Shown here one piece after another: positions 1-10,505 of a stretch of DNA of 64,000 bases. Positions within the stretch are counted from its first letter, which is position 1. Each line of letters begins with the position of its first letter. Position numbers and translations under genes: made by a program. This DNA is from Nemophila menziesii (taxonomy: Eukaryota; Streptophyta; Magnoliopsida; Boraginales; Hydrophyllaceae): assembly GCA_029959085.1 (NCBI GenBank), contig JARWIR010000014.1, positions 11,764,001-11,828,000 of the forward strand, in the 5' to 3' direction. The notes beneath the pieces are model-generated. The model was not told the origin of the DNA. It did no database searches and saw nothing but the letters and a program-made list of their open reading frames with translations.

Positions 1-486
1 ACGGTTGTTATAACCCTAAAGGACCCAAAATACGATATCCTAAAATTGTATAATAAATACAACCTAAAAGTCAACAAAACACACTCAAAACGTAAAACAG
101 ATCATCTTAGATGGCGAAGCTATGTGTCGGTCCTAGAAGGCCCAACGCACTCAAAAAACATATATTATGTGCCCCATTCTGAAAAAATATGTGAAAGTTA
201 CCGAAAATCCTCCCAGGAATATCGAAAACCATAAAAACGGTTTGCAGAGTGTTTGGATGAAAGAAACAAGACAAAATCTTCACGTTATTATTCTTTCCAT
301 GGTTAGGGTTAGTGATTAAGGTTTTGGGATTAGGTTATAGGGTTTAGTATTTAGGGGTTGGGGTTTGTGGTTTATTTTTAGAGTTTATGGTTAGTATTTA
401 GGTCATACGGTGATGGATTAGTTATAGGTTATAAGGTAAAGGTTTTATGTTTATGGTTTAGGGTATAACGTTAGAGTCTTTAGAAA

Positions 487-520
487 TTAGGGTTGAATGT
501 TACGGTTGGTATAACCCTAA
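487..520. repeat. Head-to-head telomere-like inverted repeat at a monomer junction
   Basis: ttagggtt at 487-494 and its exact reverse complement aaccctaa at 513-520 are separated by an 18-bp spacer containing gttacggttgg. The same arrangement recurs at unit boundaries across the window; for example ttagggtt at 4988-4995 with aaccctaa at 5014-5021. After C-class units the left arm reads ttagggct, which leaves only 6-bp arms. G-rich strand first and C-rich strand second is the order produced when two telomeres face each other. Confidence 0.85.
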
Positions 521-1015
521 CGGACCCAAAATACGATATCCTAAAATAGTATATTAAAAACAGCCTAAAAGTCAACAAAACACATTTCAAAACGTAAAAC
601 AGATCATCTTAGATGGCGAAGCTATTTGTCGGTCCTAGAATGCCCAACGCACTCAAAAAACATACATTATGTGCCCCATTTTGAGAAAGTATGCGAAAGT
701 TAGCGAAAAATCCTCCTGGGAACTTCGAAAATCTTAAAAACGGTTTGCAATGTGCTTGGATGATAGAAACAAGCCAAAATCTTCACGTTATTATCTTTTC
801 CATGGTTAGGGTTAGTGATTAAGGTTTTCGGATTAGGGTAAAGGGTTTAGTATTTAGGGTTTGGGGTTTGTGGTTTATTGTTAGAGTTTATTGTTAGTAT
901 TTAGGGCATATGGTGATGGATTAGGTATAGGTTATAAGGTTAATGTTTTGTTTTTATGGTTTAGGGTATAACGTTAGAGACTTTAAAAATTAGGGTTGAA
1001 TGTTACGGTTGGTAT

Positions 1016-1104
1016 AACCCTAACGGACCCAAAATACGATATCCTAAAATAGTATATTAAAAACAACCTAAAATTCAACAAAACACATCTCAAAACGTAA
1101 AATA
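1016..1104 (-). repeat. C-rich telomere-like arm of the monomer (representative)
   Basis: On the + strand this part begins ataaccctaacgg and continues with decayed repeats such as cctaaaatag, caacctaaaattc and caaaacgtaaaatag. It is almost devoid of G and reads as a degenerate CCCTAAA strand, i.e. TTTAGGG on the minus strand. The equivalent arm is present in every unit; A-class units carry ccctaaagg instead of ccctaacgg. Assignment of the well-preserved aaccctaa word to telomere repeat is secure; derivation of the A-rich remainder from telomere repeat is inference. Confidence 0.7.
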
Positions 1105-1303
1105 GATCATCTTAGATGGCGAAGTTATGTGTCGGTCCCAGAAGGTCCAACACACTCAAAAAAAAAATATTATGTCCCCCATTATGTAAAAGTATGCGAA
1201 AGTTACCGAAAATCCTCCTGGAACTTCGAAAACCTTAAAAACGGTTTGCAGAGTGTTTGCATGAAAGAAACAAGCCAAAATCTTCACGTTATTATCCTTT
1301 CCA
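1105..1303 (+). repeat. Non-telomeric core of the monomer (representative)
   Basis: About 200 bp between the two telomere-like arms, of mixed composition, carrying most of the unit's CpG sites (ggcgaag, gtcggtcc, tatgcgaaag, taccgaaaa, cttcgaaaac, aaacggtttg). Short imperfect palindromes recur here: catct-t-agatg and, in most units, acata-tat-tatgt. I recognise no gene, tRNA, 5S rRNA or transposon end in it. Class differences A, B, C, D and E are concentrated in this part, so it is the best region for typing monomers. Confidence 0.75.
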
Positions 1304-1498
1304 TGGTTAGGTTAGTGATTAAGGTTTTGGGATTAGGGTATAGGGTTTAGTATTTAAGGTTTGGGGTTTGTGGTTTATTGTTAGAGTTTATGGTTAGTAT
1401 TTAGGGCATATGGTGATGGATTAGGTATATGTTATAAGGTTAGGGTTTTGGGTTTATGGTTTAGGGTATAACGTTAGAGACTTTAGAAATTAGGGCTG
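1304..1498 (+). repeat. G-rich telomere-like arm of the monomer (representative)
   Basis: A G/T-rich tract built of TTTAGGG and its decay products: ggttagg, ttttgggattaggg, tatagggtttag, tatttagggcatatgg, ggttagggttttggg, ggtttagggtataacg. There are usually two or three perfect TTTAGGG heptamers per monomer but never an uninterrupted run, so this is an interstitial, decayed telomere-like sequence and not a functional chromosome end. C-class units have tatttaaggtttgg where A, B and D units keep tatttagggtttgg. Confidence 0.9.
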
Positions 1499-4400
1499 AA
1501 TGTTACGGTTGGTATAACCCTAACGGACCCAAAATACGATATCCTAAAATAGTATATTAAAAACAACCTAAAATTCAACAAAACACATCTCAAAACGTAA
1601 AATAGATCATCTTAGATGGCGAAGTTATGTGTCGGTCCCAGAAGGTCCAACGCACTCAAAAAACATATATTATGTCCCCCATTATGAAAAAGTATGCGAA
1701 AGTTACCGAAAATCCTCCTGGAACTTCGAAAACCTTAAAAACGGTTTGCAGAATGTTTGCATGAAAGAAACAAGCCAAAATCTTCACGTTATTATCCTTT
1801 CCATAGTTAGGGTTAGTGATTAAGGTTTTGGGATTAGGTTATAGGGTTTAGTATTTAGGGTTTGGGGTTTGTGGTTTATTTTTAGAGTTTATGGTTAGTA
1901 TTTAGGTCATACGGTGATGGATTAGTTATAGGTTATAAGGTAAAGGTTTTGTGTTTATGGTTTAGGGTATAACGTTAGAGTCTTTAGAAATTAGGGTTGA
2001 ATGTTACGGTTGGCATAACCCTAACGGACCCAAAATACGATATCCTAAAATAGTATATTAAAAACAACCTAAAAGTCAACAAAACACATCTCAAAACGTA
2101 AAACAGATCATCTTAGATGGCGAAGTTATGTGTCGGTCCTAGAAGGCGCAACGCACTCAAAAAACATACATTATGTGCCCCATTCTGAGAAAGTATGCGA
2201 AAGTTAGCAAAAAATCCTCCTGGGAACTTCGAAAATCTTAAAAACGGTTTGTAGAGTGTTTGGATGATAGAAACAAGCCAAAATCTTCACGTTATTATCT
2301 TTTCCATGGTTAGGGTTAGTGATTAAGGTTTTCGGATTAGGGTAAAGGGTTTAGTATTTAGGGTTTGGGGTTTGTTGTTTATTGTTAGAGTTTATTGTTA
2401 GTATTTAGGGCATATGGTGATGGATTAGGTATAGGTTATAAGGTTAAGGTTTTGTTTTTATGGTTTAGGGTATAATGTTAGAGACTTTAAAAATTAGGGT
2501 TGAATGTTACGGTTGGTATAACCCTAACGGACCCAAAATACGATATCCTAAAATAGTATATTAAAAACAACCTAAAATTCAACAAAACACATCTCAAAAC
2601 GTAAAATAGATCATCTTAGATGGCGAAGTTATGTGTCGGTCCCAGAAGGTCCAACACACTCAAAAAACATATATTATGTCCCCCATTATGTAAATTTATG
2701 CGAAAGTTACCGAAAATCCTCCTGGAACTTCGAAAACCTTAAAAACGGTTTGCAGAGTGTTTGCATGAAAGAAACAAGCCAAAATCTTCACGTTATTATC
2801 CTTTCCATGGTTAGGTTAGTGATTAAGGTTTTGGGATTAGGGTATAGGGTTTAGTATTTAAGGTTTGGGGTTTGTGGTTTATTGTTAGAGTTTATGGTTA
2901 GTATTTAGGGCATATGGTGATGGATTAGGTATATGTTATAAGGTTAGGGTTTTGGGTTTATGGTTTAGGGTATAACGTTAGAGACTTTAGAAATTAGGGC
3001 TGAATGTTACGGTTGGTATAACCCTAACGGACCCAAAATACGATATCCTAAAATAGTATATTAAAAACAACCTAAAATCCAACAAAACACATCTCAAAAC
3101 GTAAAATAGATCATCTTAGATGGCGAAGTTATGTGTCGGTCCCAGAAGGTCCAACGCACTCGAAAAACATATATTATGTCCACCATTATGAAAAAGTATG
3201 CGAAAGTTACCGAAAATCCTCCTGGAACTTCGAAAACCTTAAAAACTGTTTGCAGAATGTTTGCATGAAAGAAACAAGCCAAAATCTTCACGTTATTATC
3301 CTTTCCATAGTTAGGGTTAGTGATTAAGGTTTTGGGATTAGGTTATAGGGTTTAGTATTTAGGGTTTGGGGTTTGTGGTTTATTTTTAGAGTTTATGGTT
3401 AGTATTTAGGTCATACGGTGATGGATTAGTTATAGGTTATAAGGTAAAGGTTTTGTGTTTATGGTTTAGGGTATAACGTTAGAGTCTTTAGAAATTAGGG
3501 TTGAATGTTACGGTTTGCATAACCCTAACGGACCCAAAATACGATATCCTAAAATAGTATATTAAAAACAACCTAAAAGTCAACAAAACACATCTCAAAA
3601 CGTAAAACAGATCATCTTAGATGGCGAAGTTATGTGTCGGTCCTAGAAGGCGCAACGCACTCAAAAAACATACATTATGTGCCCTATTCTGAGAAAGTAT
3701 GCGAAAGTTAGCAAAAAATCCTCCTGGGAACTTCGAAAATCTTAAAAACGGTTTGTAGAGTGTTTGGATGATAGAAACAAGCCAAAATCTTCACGTTATT
3801 ATCTTTTCCATGGTTAGGGTTAGTGATTAAGGTTTTCGGATTAGGGTAAAGGGTTTAGTATTTAGGGTTTGGGGTTTGTTGTTTATTGTTAGTATTTAGG
3901 GCATATGGTGATGGATTATGTATAGGTTATAAGGTTAAGGTTTTGTTTTTATGGTTTAGGGTATAACGTTAGAGACTTTAAAAATTAGGGTTGAATGTTA
4001 CGGTTGGTATAACCCTAACGGACCCAAAATACGATATCCTAAAATAGTATATTAAAAACAACCTAAAATTCAACAAAACACATCTCAAAACGTAAAATAG
4101 ATCATCTTAGATGGCGAAGTTATGTGTCGGTCCCAGAAGGTCCAACACACTCAAAAAACATATATTATGTCCCCCATTATGTAAATTTATGCGAAAGTTA
4201 CCGAAAATCCTCCTGGAACTTCGAAAACCTTAAAAACGGTTTGCAGAGTGTTTGCATGAAAGAAACAAGCCAAAATCTTCACGTTATTATCCTTTCCATG
4301 GTTAGGTTAGTGATTAAGGTTTTGGGATTAGGGTATAGGGTTTATTATTTAAGGTTTGGTGTTTGTGGTTTATTGTTAGAGTTTATGGTTAGTATTTAGG

Positions 4401-4826
4401 GCATATGGTGATGGATTAGGTATATGTTATAAGGTTAGGGTTTTGGGTTTATGGTTTAGGGTATAACGTTAGAGACTTTAGAAATTAGGGCTGAATGTTA
4501 CGGTTGGTATAACCCTAACGGACCCAAAATACAATATCCTAAAATAGTATATTAAAAACAACCTAAAATTCAACAAAACACATCTCAAAACGTAAAATAG
4601 ATCATCTTAGATGGCGAAGTTATGTGTCGGTCCCAGAAGGTCCAACGCACTCAAAAAAAAATATATTATGTCCCCCATTATGAAAAAGTATGCGAAAGTT
4701 ACCGAAAAATCCTCCTGGAACTTCGAAAACCTTAAAAACGGTTTGCAGAGTGTTTGCATGAAAGAAACAAGCCAAAATCTTCACGTTATTATCCTTTCCA
4801 TAGTTAGGGTTAGTGATTAAGGTTTT

Positions 4827-4864
4827 GGGATTAGGGTATAGGGTTTAGTATTTAGGGTTTGGGG
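4827..4864 (+). other. Clustered G-runs with quadruplex potential (representative)
   Basis: Five runs of at least three G lie at 4827-4829, 4834-4836, 4841-4843, 4855-4857 and 4861-4864, separated by 4, 4, 11 and 3 bases. The one long loop means only a relaxed quadruplex rule is met. D2 units repeat this pattern; D1 and A units have ggattaggttataggg and lose one run, C units have tatttaaggtttgg and lose another. Structure formation is inference. Confidence 0.45.
4852..4860 (-). promoter_or_regulatory. Telo-box-like motif in the G-rich arm (representative)
   Basis: ttagggttt here is the exact reverse complement of the plant telo-box AAACCCTAA, known in Arabidopsis to be bound by telomere-repeat-binding factors. 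A, B and D units keep the motif in tatttagggtttgg; most C units lose that copy but have another in ggttagggttttggg. The window therefore holds on the order of one hundred copies. No gene lies next to them here, so any role would be in chromatin and not in a local promoter. Confidence 0.5.
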
Positions 4865-5002
4865 TTTGTGGTTTATTGTTAGAGTTTATGGTTAGTATTT
4901 AGGTCATACGGTGATGGATTAGTTATAGGTTATAAGGTAAAGGTTTTGTGTTTATGGTTTAGGGTTTAACGTTAGAGACTTTAGAAATTAGGGTTGAATG
5001 TT

Positions 5003-8000
5003 ACGGTTGTTATAACCCTAAAGGACCCAAAATACGATATCCTAAAATTGTATAATAAATACAACCTAAAAGTCAACAAAACACACTCAAAACGTAAAAC
5101 AGATCATCTTAGATGGCGAAGCTATGTGTCGGTCCTAGAAGGCCCAACGCACTCAAAAAACATATATTATGTGCCCCATTCTGAAAAAATATGTGAAAGT
5201 TACCGAAAATCCTCCCAGGAATATCGAAAACCATAAAAACGGTTTGCAGAGTGTTTGGATGAAAGAAACAAGACAAAATCTTCACGTTATTATTCTTTCC
5301 ATGGTTAGGGTTAGTGATTAAGGTTTTGGGATTAGGTTATAGGGTTTAGTATTTAGGGGTTGGGGTTTGTGGTTTATTTTTAGAGTTTATGGTTAGTATT
5401 TAGGTCATACGGTGATGGATTAGTTATAGGTTATAAGGTAAAGGTTTTATGTTTATGGTTTAGGGTATAACGTTAGAGTCTTTAGAAATTAGGGTTGAAT
5501 GTTACGGTTGGTATAACCCTAACGGACCCAAAATACGATATCCTAAAATAGTATATTAAAAACAGCCTAAAAGTCAACAAAACACATTTCAAAACGTAAA
5601 ACAGATCATCTTAGATGGCGAAGCTATTTGTCGGTCCTAGAATGCCCAACGCACTCAAAAAACATACATTATGTGCCCCATTTTGAGAAAGTATGCGAAA
5701 GTTAGCGAAAAATCCTCCTGGGAACTTCGAAAATCTTAAAAACGGTTTGCAATGTGCTTGGATGATAGAAACAAGCCAAAATCTTCACGTTATTATCTTT
5801 TCCATGGTTAGGGTTAGTGATTAAGGTTTTCGGATTAGGGTAAAGGGTTTAGTATTTAGGGTTTGGGGTTTGTGGTTTATTGTTAGAGTTTATTGTTAGT
5901 ATTTAGGGCATATGGTGATGGATTAGGTATAGGTTATAAGGTTAATGTTTTGTTTTTATGGTTTAGGGTATAACGTTAGAGACTTTAAAAATTAGGGTTG
6001 AATGTTACGGTTGGTATAACCCTAACGGACCCAAAATACGATATCCTAAAATAGTATATTAAAAACAACCTAAAATTCAACAAAACACATCTCAAAACGT
6101 AAAATAGATCATCTTAGATGGCGAAGTTATGTGTCGGTCCCAGAAGGTCCAACACACTCAAAAAAAAAATATTATGTCCCCCATTATGTAAAAGTATGCG
6201 AAAGTTACCGAAAATCCTCCTGGAACTTCGAAAACCTTAAAAACGGTTTGCAGAGTGTTTGCATGAAAGAAACAAGCCAAAATCTTCACGTTATTATCCT
6301 TTCCATGGTTAGGTTAGTGATTAAGGTTTTGGGATTAGGGTATAGGGTTTAGTATTTAAGGTTTGGGGTTTGTGGTTTATTGTTAGAGTTTATGGTTAGT
6401 ATTTAGGGCATATGGTGATGGATTAGGTATATCTTATAAGGTTAGGGTTTTGGGTTTATGGTTTAGGGTATAACGTTAGAGACTTTAGAAATTAGGGCTG
6501 AATGTTACGGTTGGTATAACCCTAACGGACCCAAAATACGATATCCTAAAATAGTATATTAAAAACAACCTAAAATTCAACAAAACACATCTCAAAACGT
6601 AAAATAGATCATCTTAGATGGCGAAGTTATGTGTCGGTCCCAGAAGGTCCAACGCACTCAAAAAACATATATTATGTCCCCCATTATGAAAAAGTATGCG
6701 AAAGTTACCGAAAATCCTCCTGGAACTTCGAAAACCTTAAAAACGGTTTGCAGAATGTTTGCATGAAAGAAACAAGCCAAAATCTTCACGTTATTATCCT
6801 TTCCATAGTTAGGGTTAGTGATTAAGGTTTTGGGATTAGGTTATAGGGTTTAGTATTTAGGGTTTGGGGTTTGTGGTTTATTTTTAGAGTTTATGGTTAG
6901 TATTTAGGTCATACGGTGATGGATTAGTTATAGGTTATAAGGTAAAGGTTTTGTGTTTATGGTTTAGGGTATAACGTTAGAGTCTTTAGAAATTAGGGTT
7001 GAATGTTACGGTTGGCATAACCCTAACGGACCCAAAATACGATATCCTAAAATAGTATATTAAAAACAACCTAAAAGTCAACAAAACACATCTCAAAACG
7101 TAAAACAGATCATCTTAGATGGCGAAGTTATGTGTCGGTCCTAGAAGGCGCAACGCACTCAAAAAACATACATTATGTGCCCCATTCTGAGAAAGTATGC
7201 GAAAGTTAGCAAAAAATCCTCCTGGGAACTTCGAAAATCTTAAAAACGGTTTGTAGAGTGTTTGGATGATAGAAACAAGCCAAAATCTTCACGTTATTAT
7301 CTTTTCCATGGTTAGGGTTAGTGATTAAGGTTTTCGGATTAGGGTAAAGGGTTTAGTATTTAGGGTTTGGGGTTTGTTGTTTATTGTTAGAGTTTATTGT
7401 TAGTATTTAGGGCATATGGTGATGGATTAGGTATAGGTTATAAGGTTAAGGTTTTGTTTTTATGGTTTAGGGTATAACGTTAGAGACTTTAAAAATTAGG
7501 GTTGAATGTTACGGTTGGTATAACCCTAACGGACCCAAAATACGATATCCTAAAATAGTATATTAAAAACAACCTAAAATTCAACAAAACACATCTCAAA
7601 ACGTAAAATAGATCATCTTAGATGGCGAAGTTATGTGTCGGTCCCAGAAGGTCCAACACACTCAAAAAACATATATTATGTCCCCCATTATGTAAATTTA
7701 TGCGAAAGTTACCGAAAATCCTCCTGGAACTTCGAAAACCTTAAAAACGGTTTGCAGAGTGTTTGCATGAAAGAAACAAGCCAAAATCTTCACGTTATTA
7801 TCCTTTCCATGGTTAGGTTAGTGATTAAGGTTTTGGGATTAGGGTATAGGGTTTAGTATTTAAGGTTTGGGGTTTGTGGTTTATTGTTAGAGTTTATGGT
7901 TAGTATTTAGGGCATATGGTGATGGATTAGGTATATGTTATAAGGTTAGGGTTTTGGGTTTATGGTTTAGGGTATAACGTTAGAAACTTTAGAAATTAGG

Positions 8001-10505
8001 GCTGAATGTTACGGTTGGTATAACCCTAACGGACCCAAAATACGATATCCTAAAATAGTATATTAAAAACAACCTAAAATCCAACAAAACACATCTCAAA
8101 ACGTAAAATAGATCATCTTAGATGGCGAAGTTATGTGTCGGTCCCAGAAGGTCCAACGCACTCGAAAAACATATATTATGTCCACCATTATGAAAAAGTA
8201 TGCGAAAGTTACCGAAAATCCTCCTGGAACTTCGAAAACCTTAAAAACTGTTTGCAGAATGTTTGCATGAAAGAAACAAGCCAAAATCTTCACGTTATTA
8301 TCCTTTCCATAGTTAGGGTTAGTGATTAAGGTTTTGGGATTAGGTTATAGGGTTTAGTATTTAGGGTTTGGGGTTTGTGGTTTATTTTTAGAGTTTATGG
8401 TTAGTATTTAGGTCATACGGTGATGGATTAGTTATAGGTTATAAGGTAAAGGTTTTGTGTTTATGGTTTAGGGTATAACGTTAGAGTCTTTAGAAATTAG
8501 GGTTGAATGTTACGGTTTGCATAACCCTAACGGACCCAAAATACGATATCCTAAAATAGTATATTAAAAACAACCTAAAAGTCAACAAAACACATCTCAA
8601 AACGTAAAACAGATCATCTTAGATGGCGAAGTTATGTGTCGGTCCTAGAAGGCGCAACGCACTCAAAAAACATACATTATGTGCCCTATTCTGAGAAAGT
8701 ATGCGAAAGTTAGCAAAAAATCCTCCTGGGAACTTCGAAAATCTTAAAAACGGTTTGTAGAGTGTTTGGATGATAGAAACAAGCCAAAATCTTCACGTTA
8801 TTATCTTTTCCATGGTTAGGGTTAGTGATTAAGGTTTTCGGATTAGGGTAAAGGGTTTAGTATTTAGGGTTTGGGGTTTGTTGTTTATTGTTAGTATTTA
8901 GGGCATATGGTGATGGATTATGTATAGGTTATAAGGTTAAGGTTTTGTTTTTATGGTTTAGGGTATAACGTTAGAGACTTTAAAAATTAGGGTTGAATGT
9001 TACGGTTGGTATAACCCTAACGGACCCAAAATACGATATCCTAAAATAGTATATTAAAAACAACCTAAAATTCAACAAAACACATCTCAAAACGTAAAAT
9101 AGATCATCTTAGATGGCGAAGTTATGTGTCGGTCCCAGAAGGTCCAACACACTCAAAAAACATATATTATGTCCCCCATTATGTAAATTTATGCGAAAGT
9201 TACCGAAAATCCTCCTGGAACTTCGAAAACCTTAAAAACGGTTTGCAGAGTGTTTGCATGAAAGAAACAAGCCAAAATCTTCACGTTATTATCCTTTCCA
9301 TGGTTAGGTTAGTGATTAAGGTTTTGGGATTAGGGTATAGGGTTTAGTATTTAAGGTTTGGGGTTTGTGGTTTATTGTTAGAGTTTATGGTTAGTATTTA
9401 GGGCATATGGTGATGGATTAGGTATATGTTATAAGGTTAGGGTTTTGGGTTTATGGTTTAGGGTATAACGTTAGAGACTTTAGAAATTAGGGCTGAATGT
9501 TACGGTTGGTATAACCCTAACGGACCCAAAATACGATATCCTAAAATAGTATATTAAAAACAACCTAAAATTCAACAAAACACATCTCAAAACGTAAAAT
9601 AGATCATCTTAGATGGCGAAGTTATGTGTCGGTCCCAGAAGGTCCAACGCACTCAAAAAACATATATTATGTCCCCCATTATGAAAAAGTATGCGAAAGT
9701 TACCGAAAATCCTCCTGGAACTTCGAAAACCTTAAAAACGGTTTGCAGAATGTTTGCATGAAAGAAACAAGCCAAAATCTTCACGTTATTATCCTTTCCA
9801 TAGTTAGGGTTAGTGATTAAGGTTTTGGGATTAGGTTATAGGGTTTAGTATTTAAGGTTTGGGGTTTGTGGTTTATTTTTAGAGTTTATGGTTAGTATTT
9901 AGGTCATACGGTGATGGATTAGTTATAGGTTATAAGGTAAAGGTTTTGTGTTTATGGTTTAGGGTATAACGTTAGAGTCTTTAGAAATTAGGGTTGAATG
10001 TTACGGTTGGCATAACCCTAACGGACCCAAAATACGATATCCTAAAATAGTATATTAAAAACAACCTAAAAGTCAACAAAACACATCTCAAAACGTAAAA
10101 CAGATCATCTTAGATGGCGAAGTTATGTGTCGGTCCTAGAAGGCGCAACGCACTCAAAAAACATACATTATGTGCCCCATTCTGAGAAAGTATGCGAAAG
10201 TTAGCAAAAAATCCTCCTGGGAACTTCGAAAATCTTAAAATCGGTTTGTAGAGTGTTTGGATGATAGAAACAAGCCAAAATCTTCACGTTATTATCTTTT
10301 CCATGGTTAGGGTTAGTGATTAAGGTTTTCGGATTAGGGTATAGGGTTTAGTATTTAGGGTTTGGGGTTTGTGGTTTATTGTTAGAGTTTATGGTTAGTA
10401 TTTAGGTCATACGGTGATGGATTAGTTATAGGTTATAAGGTAAAGGTTTTGTGTTTATGGTTTAGGGTTTAACGTTAGAGACTTTAGAAATTAGGGTTGA
10501 ATGTT
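5003..10505 (+). repeat. Higher-order block 2: 11 monomers A-B-C-D1-B'-C-D1-B'(short)-C-D1-H
   Basis: Monomers start at 5003, 5504, 6007, 6507, 7008, 7511, 8011, 8512, 9002, 9502 and 10003. The first nine units are a near-perfect copy of the first nine of block 1. The block then extends by a D1 unit and ends with a hybrid at 10003 whose 5' half is B' (cctagaaggcgcaacg) and whose 3' half is D2 (ggtcatacgg, ggtttaacgttag). Confidence 0.93.

Larger units (their letters stand above)
1005..1504 (+). repeat. Representative C-type monomer (500 bp)
   Basis: This unit shows the standard architecture. The C/A-rich arm occupies about 1005-1104, the non-telomeric core about 1105-1303, and the G/T-rich telomere-like arm about 1304-1498. 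Diagnostic C-class words are tcccagaaggtccaac-like sequence in the core, ccatggttaggttagtg at the core/arm border, tatttaaggtttgg and gggcatatgg in the G-rich arm. This copy has an expanded A-run in the core (near 1158-1167) shared only with its duplicate at 6007-6506. C is the commonest class in the window (about 40 units) and the only one that occurs in runs of two or three. Confidence 0.95.
1..5002 (+). repeat. Higher-order block 1: 10 monomers A-B-C-D1-B'-C-D1-B'(short)-C-D2
   Basis: Monomers start at 1, 502, 1005, 1505, 2006, 2509, 3009, 3510, 4000 and 4500. The unit at 3510 is 490 bp because of a 13-bp loss in the G-rich arm. The last unit, at 4500, is D2-type, 503 bp, with extra A residues near 4655-4665 and an acaatatcc change that removes the usual gatatc. 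The first A unit carries gtgaaagtt and ttaggggttgggg, variants shared only with the A unit at 5003, which ties this block to the next one. Confidence 0.93.
1..9501 (+). repeat. Nine-monomer direct duplication, offset 5002 (1-4499 and 5003-9501)
   Basis: Unit lengths match one by one (501, 503, 500, 501, 503, 500, 501, 490, 500) with no indel. I see five substitutions by eye over about 4.5 kb: 1431 G/6433 C, 2476 T/7478 C, 2983 G/7985 A, 4345 T/9347 G and 4360 T/9362 G. The copies stop matching at the tenth unit, which is D2 at 4500 but D1 at 9502. Confidence 0.93.

Noticed and set aside
1115..1125. Small palindrome catct-t-agatg as a transposon end or operator
   Set aside because: It is short, sits inside every unit and has no matching partner that would delimit an insertion.
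1105..1303. CENP-B-box-like sequence around cttcgaaaacc and aaaacggtttg in the core
   Set aside because: The spacing and the required bases of the box are not met, and plants are not known to use CENP-B boxes.
1129..1350. Recurrent open frames of 64-91 codons starting at the atgtgtcggtccc context in C and D units, and 80-81-codon frames in A units (for example 4994-5236)
   Set aside because: They repeat because the satellite repeats. The C and D versions change reading frame at the ggttaggtta/agttagggtta difference, the frames run from core into telomere-like DNA, and substitutions show no sign of sparing codon positions. A codon-substitution test and transcript mapping would be needed to revive the idea.
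3094..3291. Minus-strand open frames of 65 codons (also at 8096, 12092, 20595, 49955, 51955 and 54066)
   Set aside because: They lie antisense over the plus-strand frames in the same core, appear only in units with particular substitutions that remove stops, and include a hydrophobic stretch that follows from the base composition.
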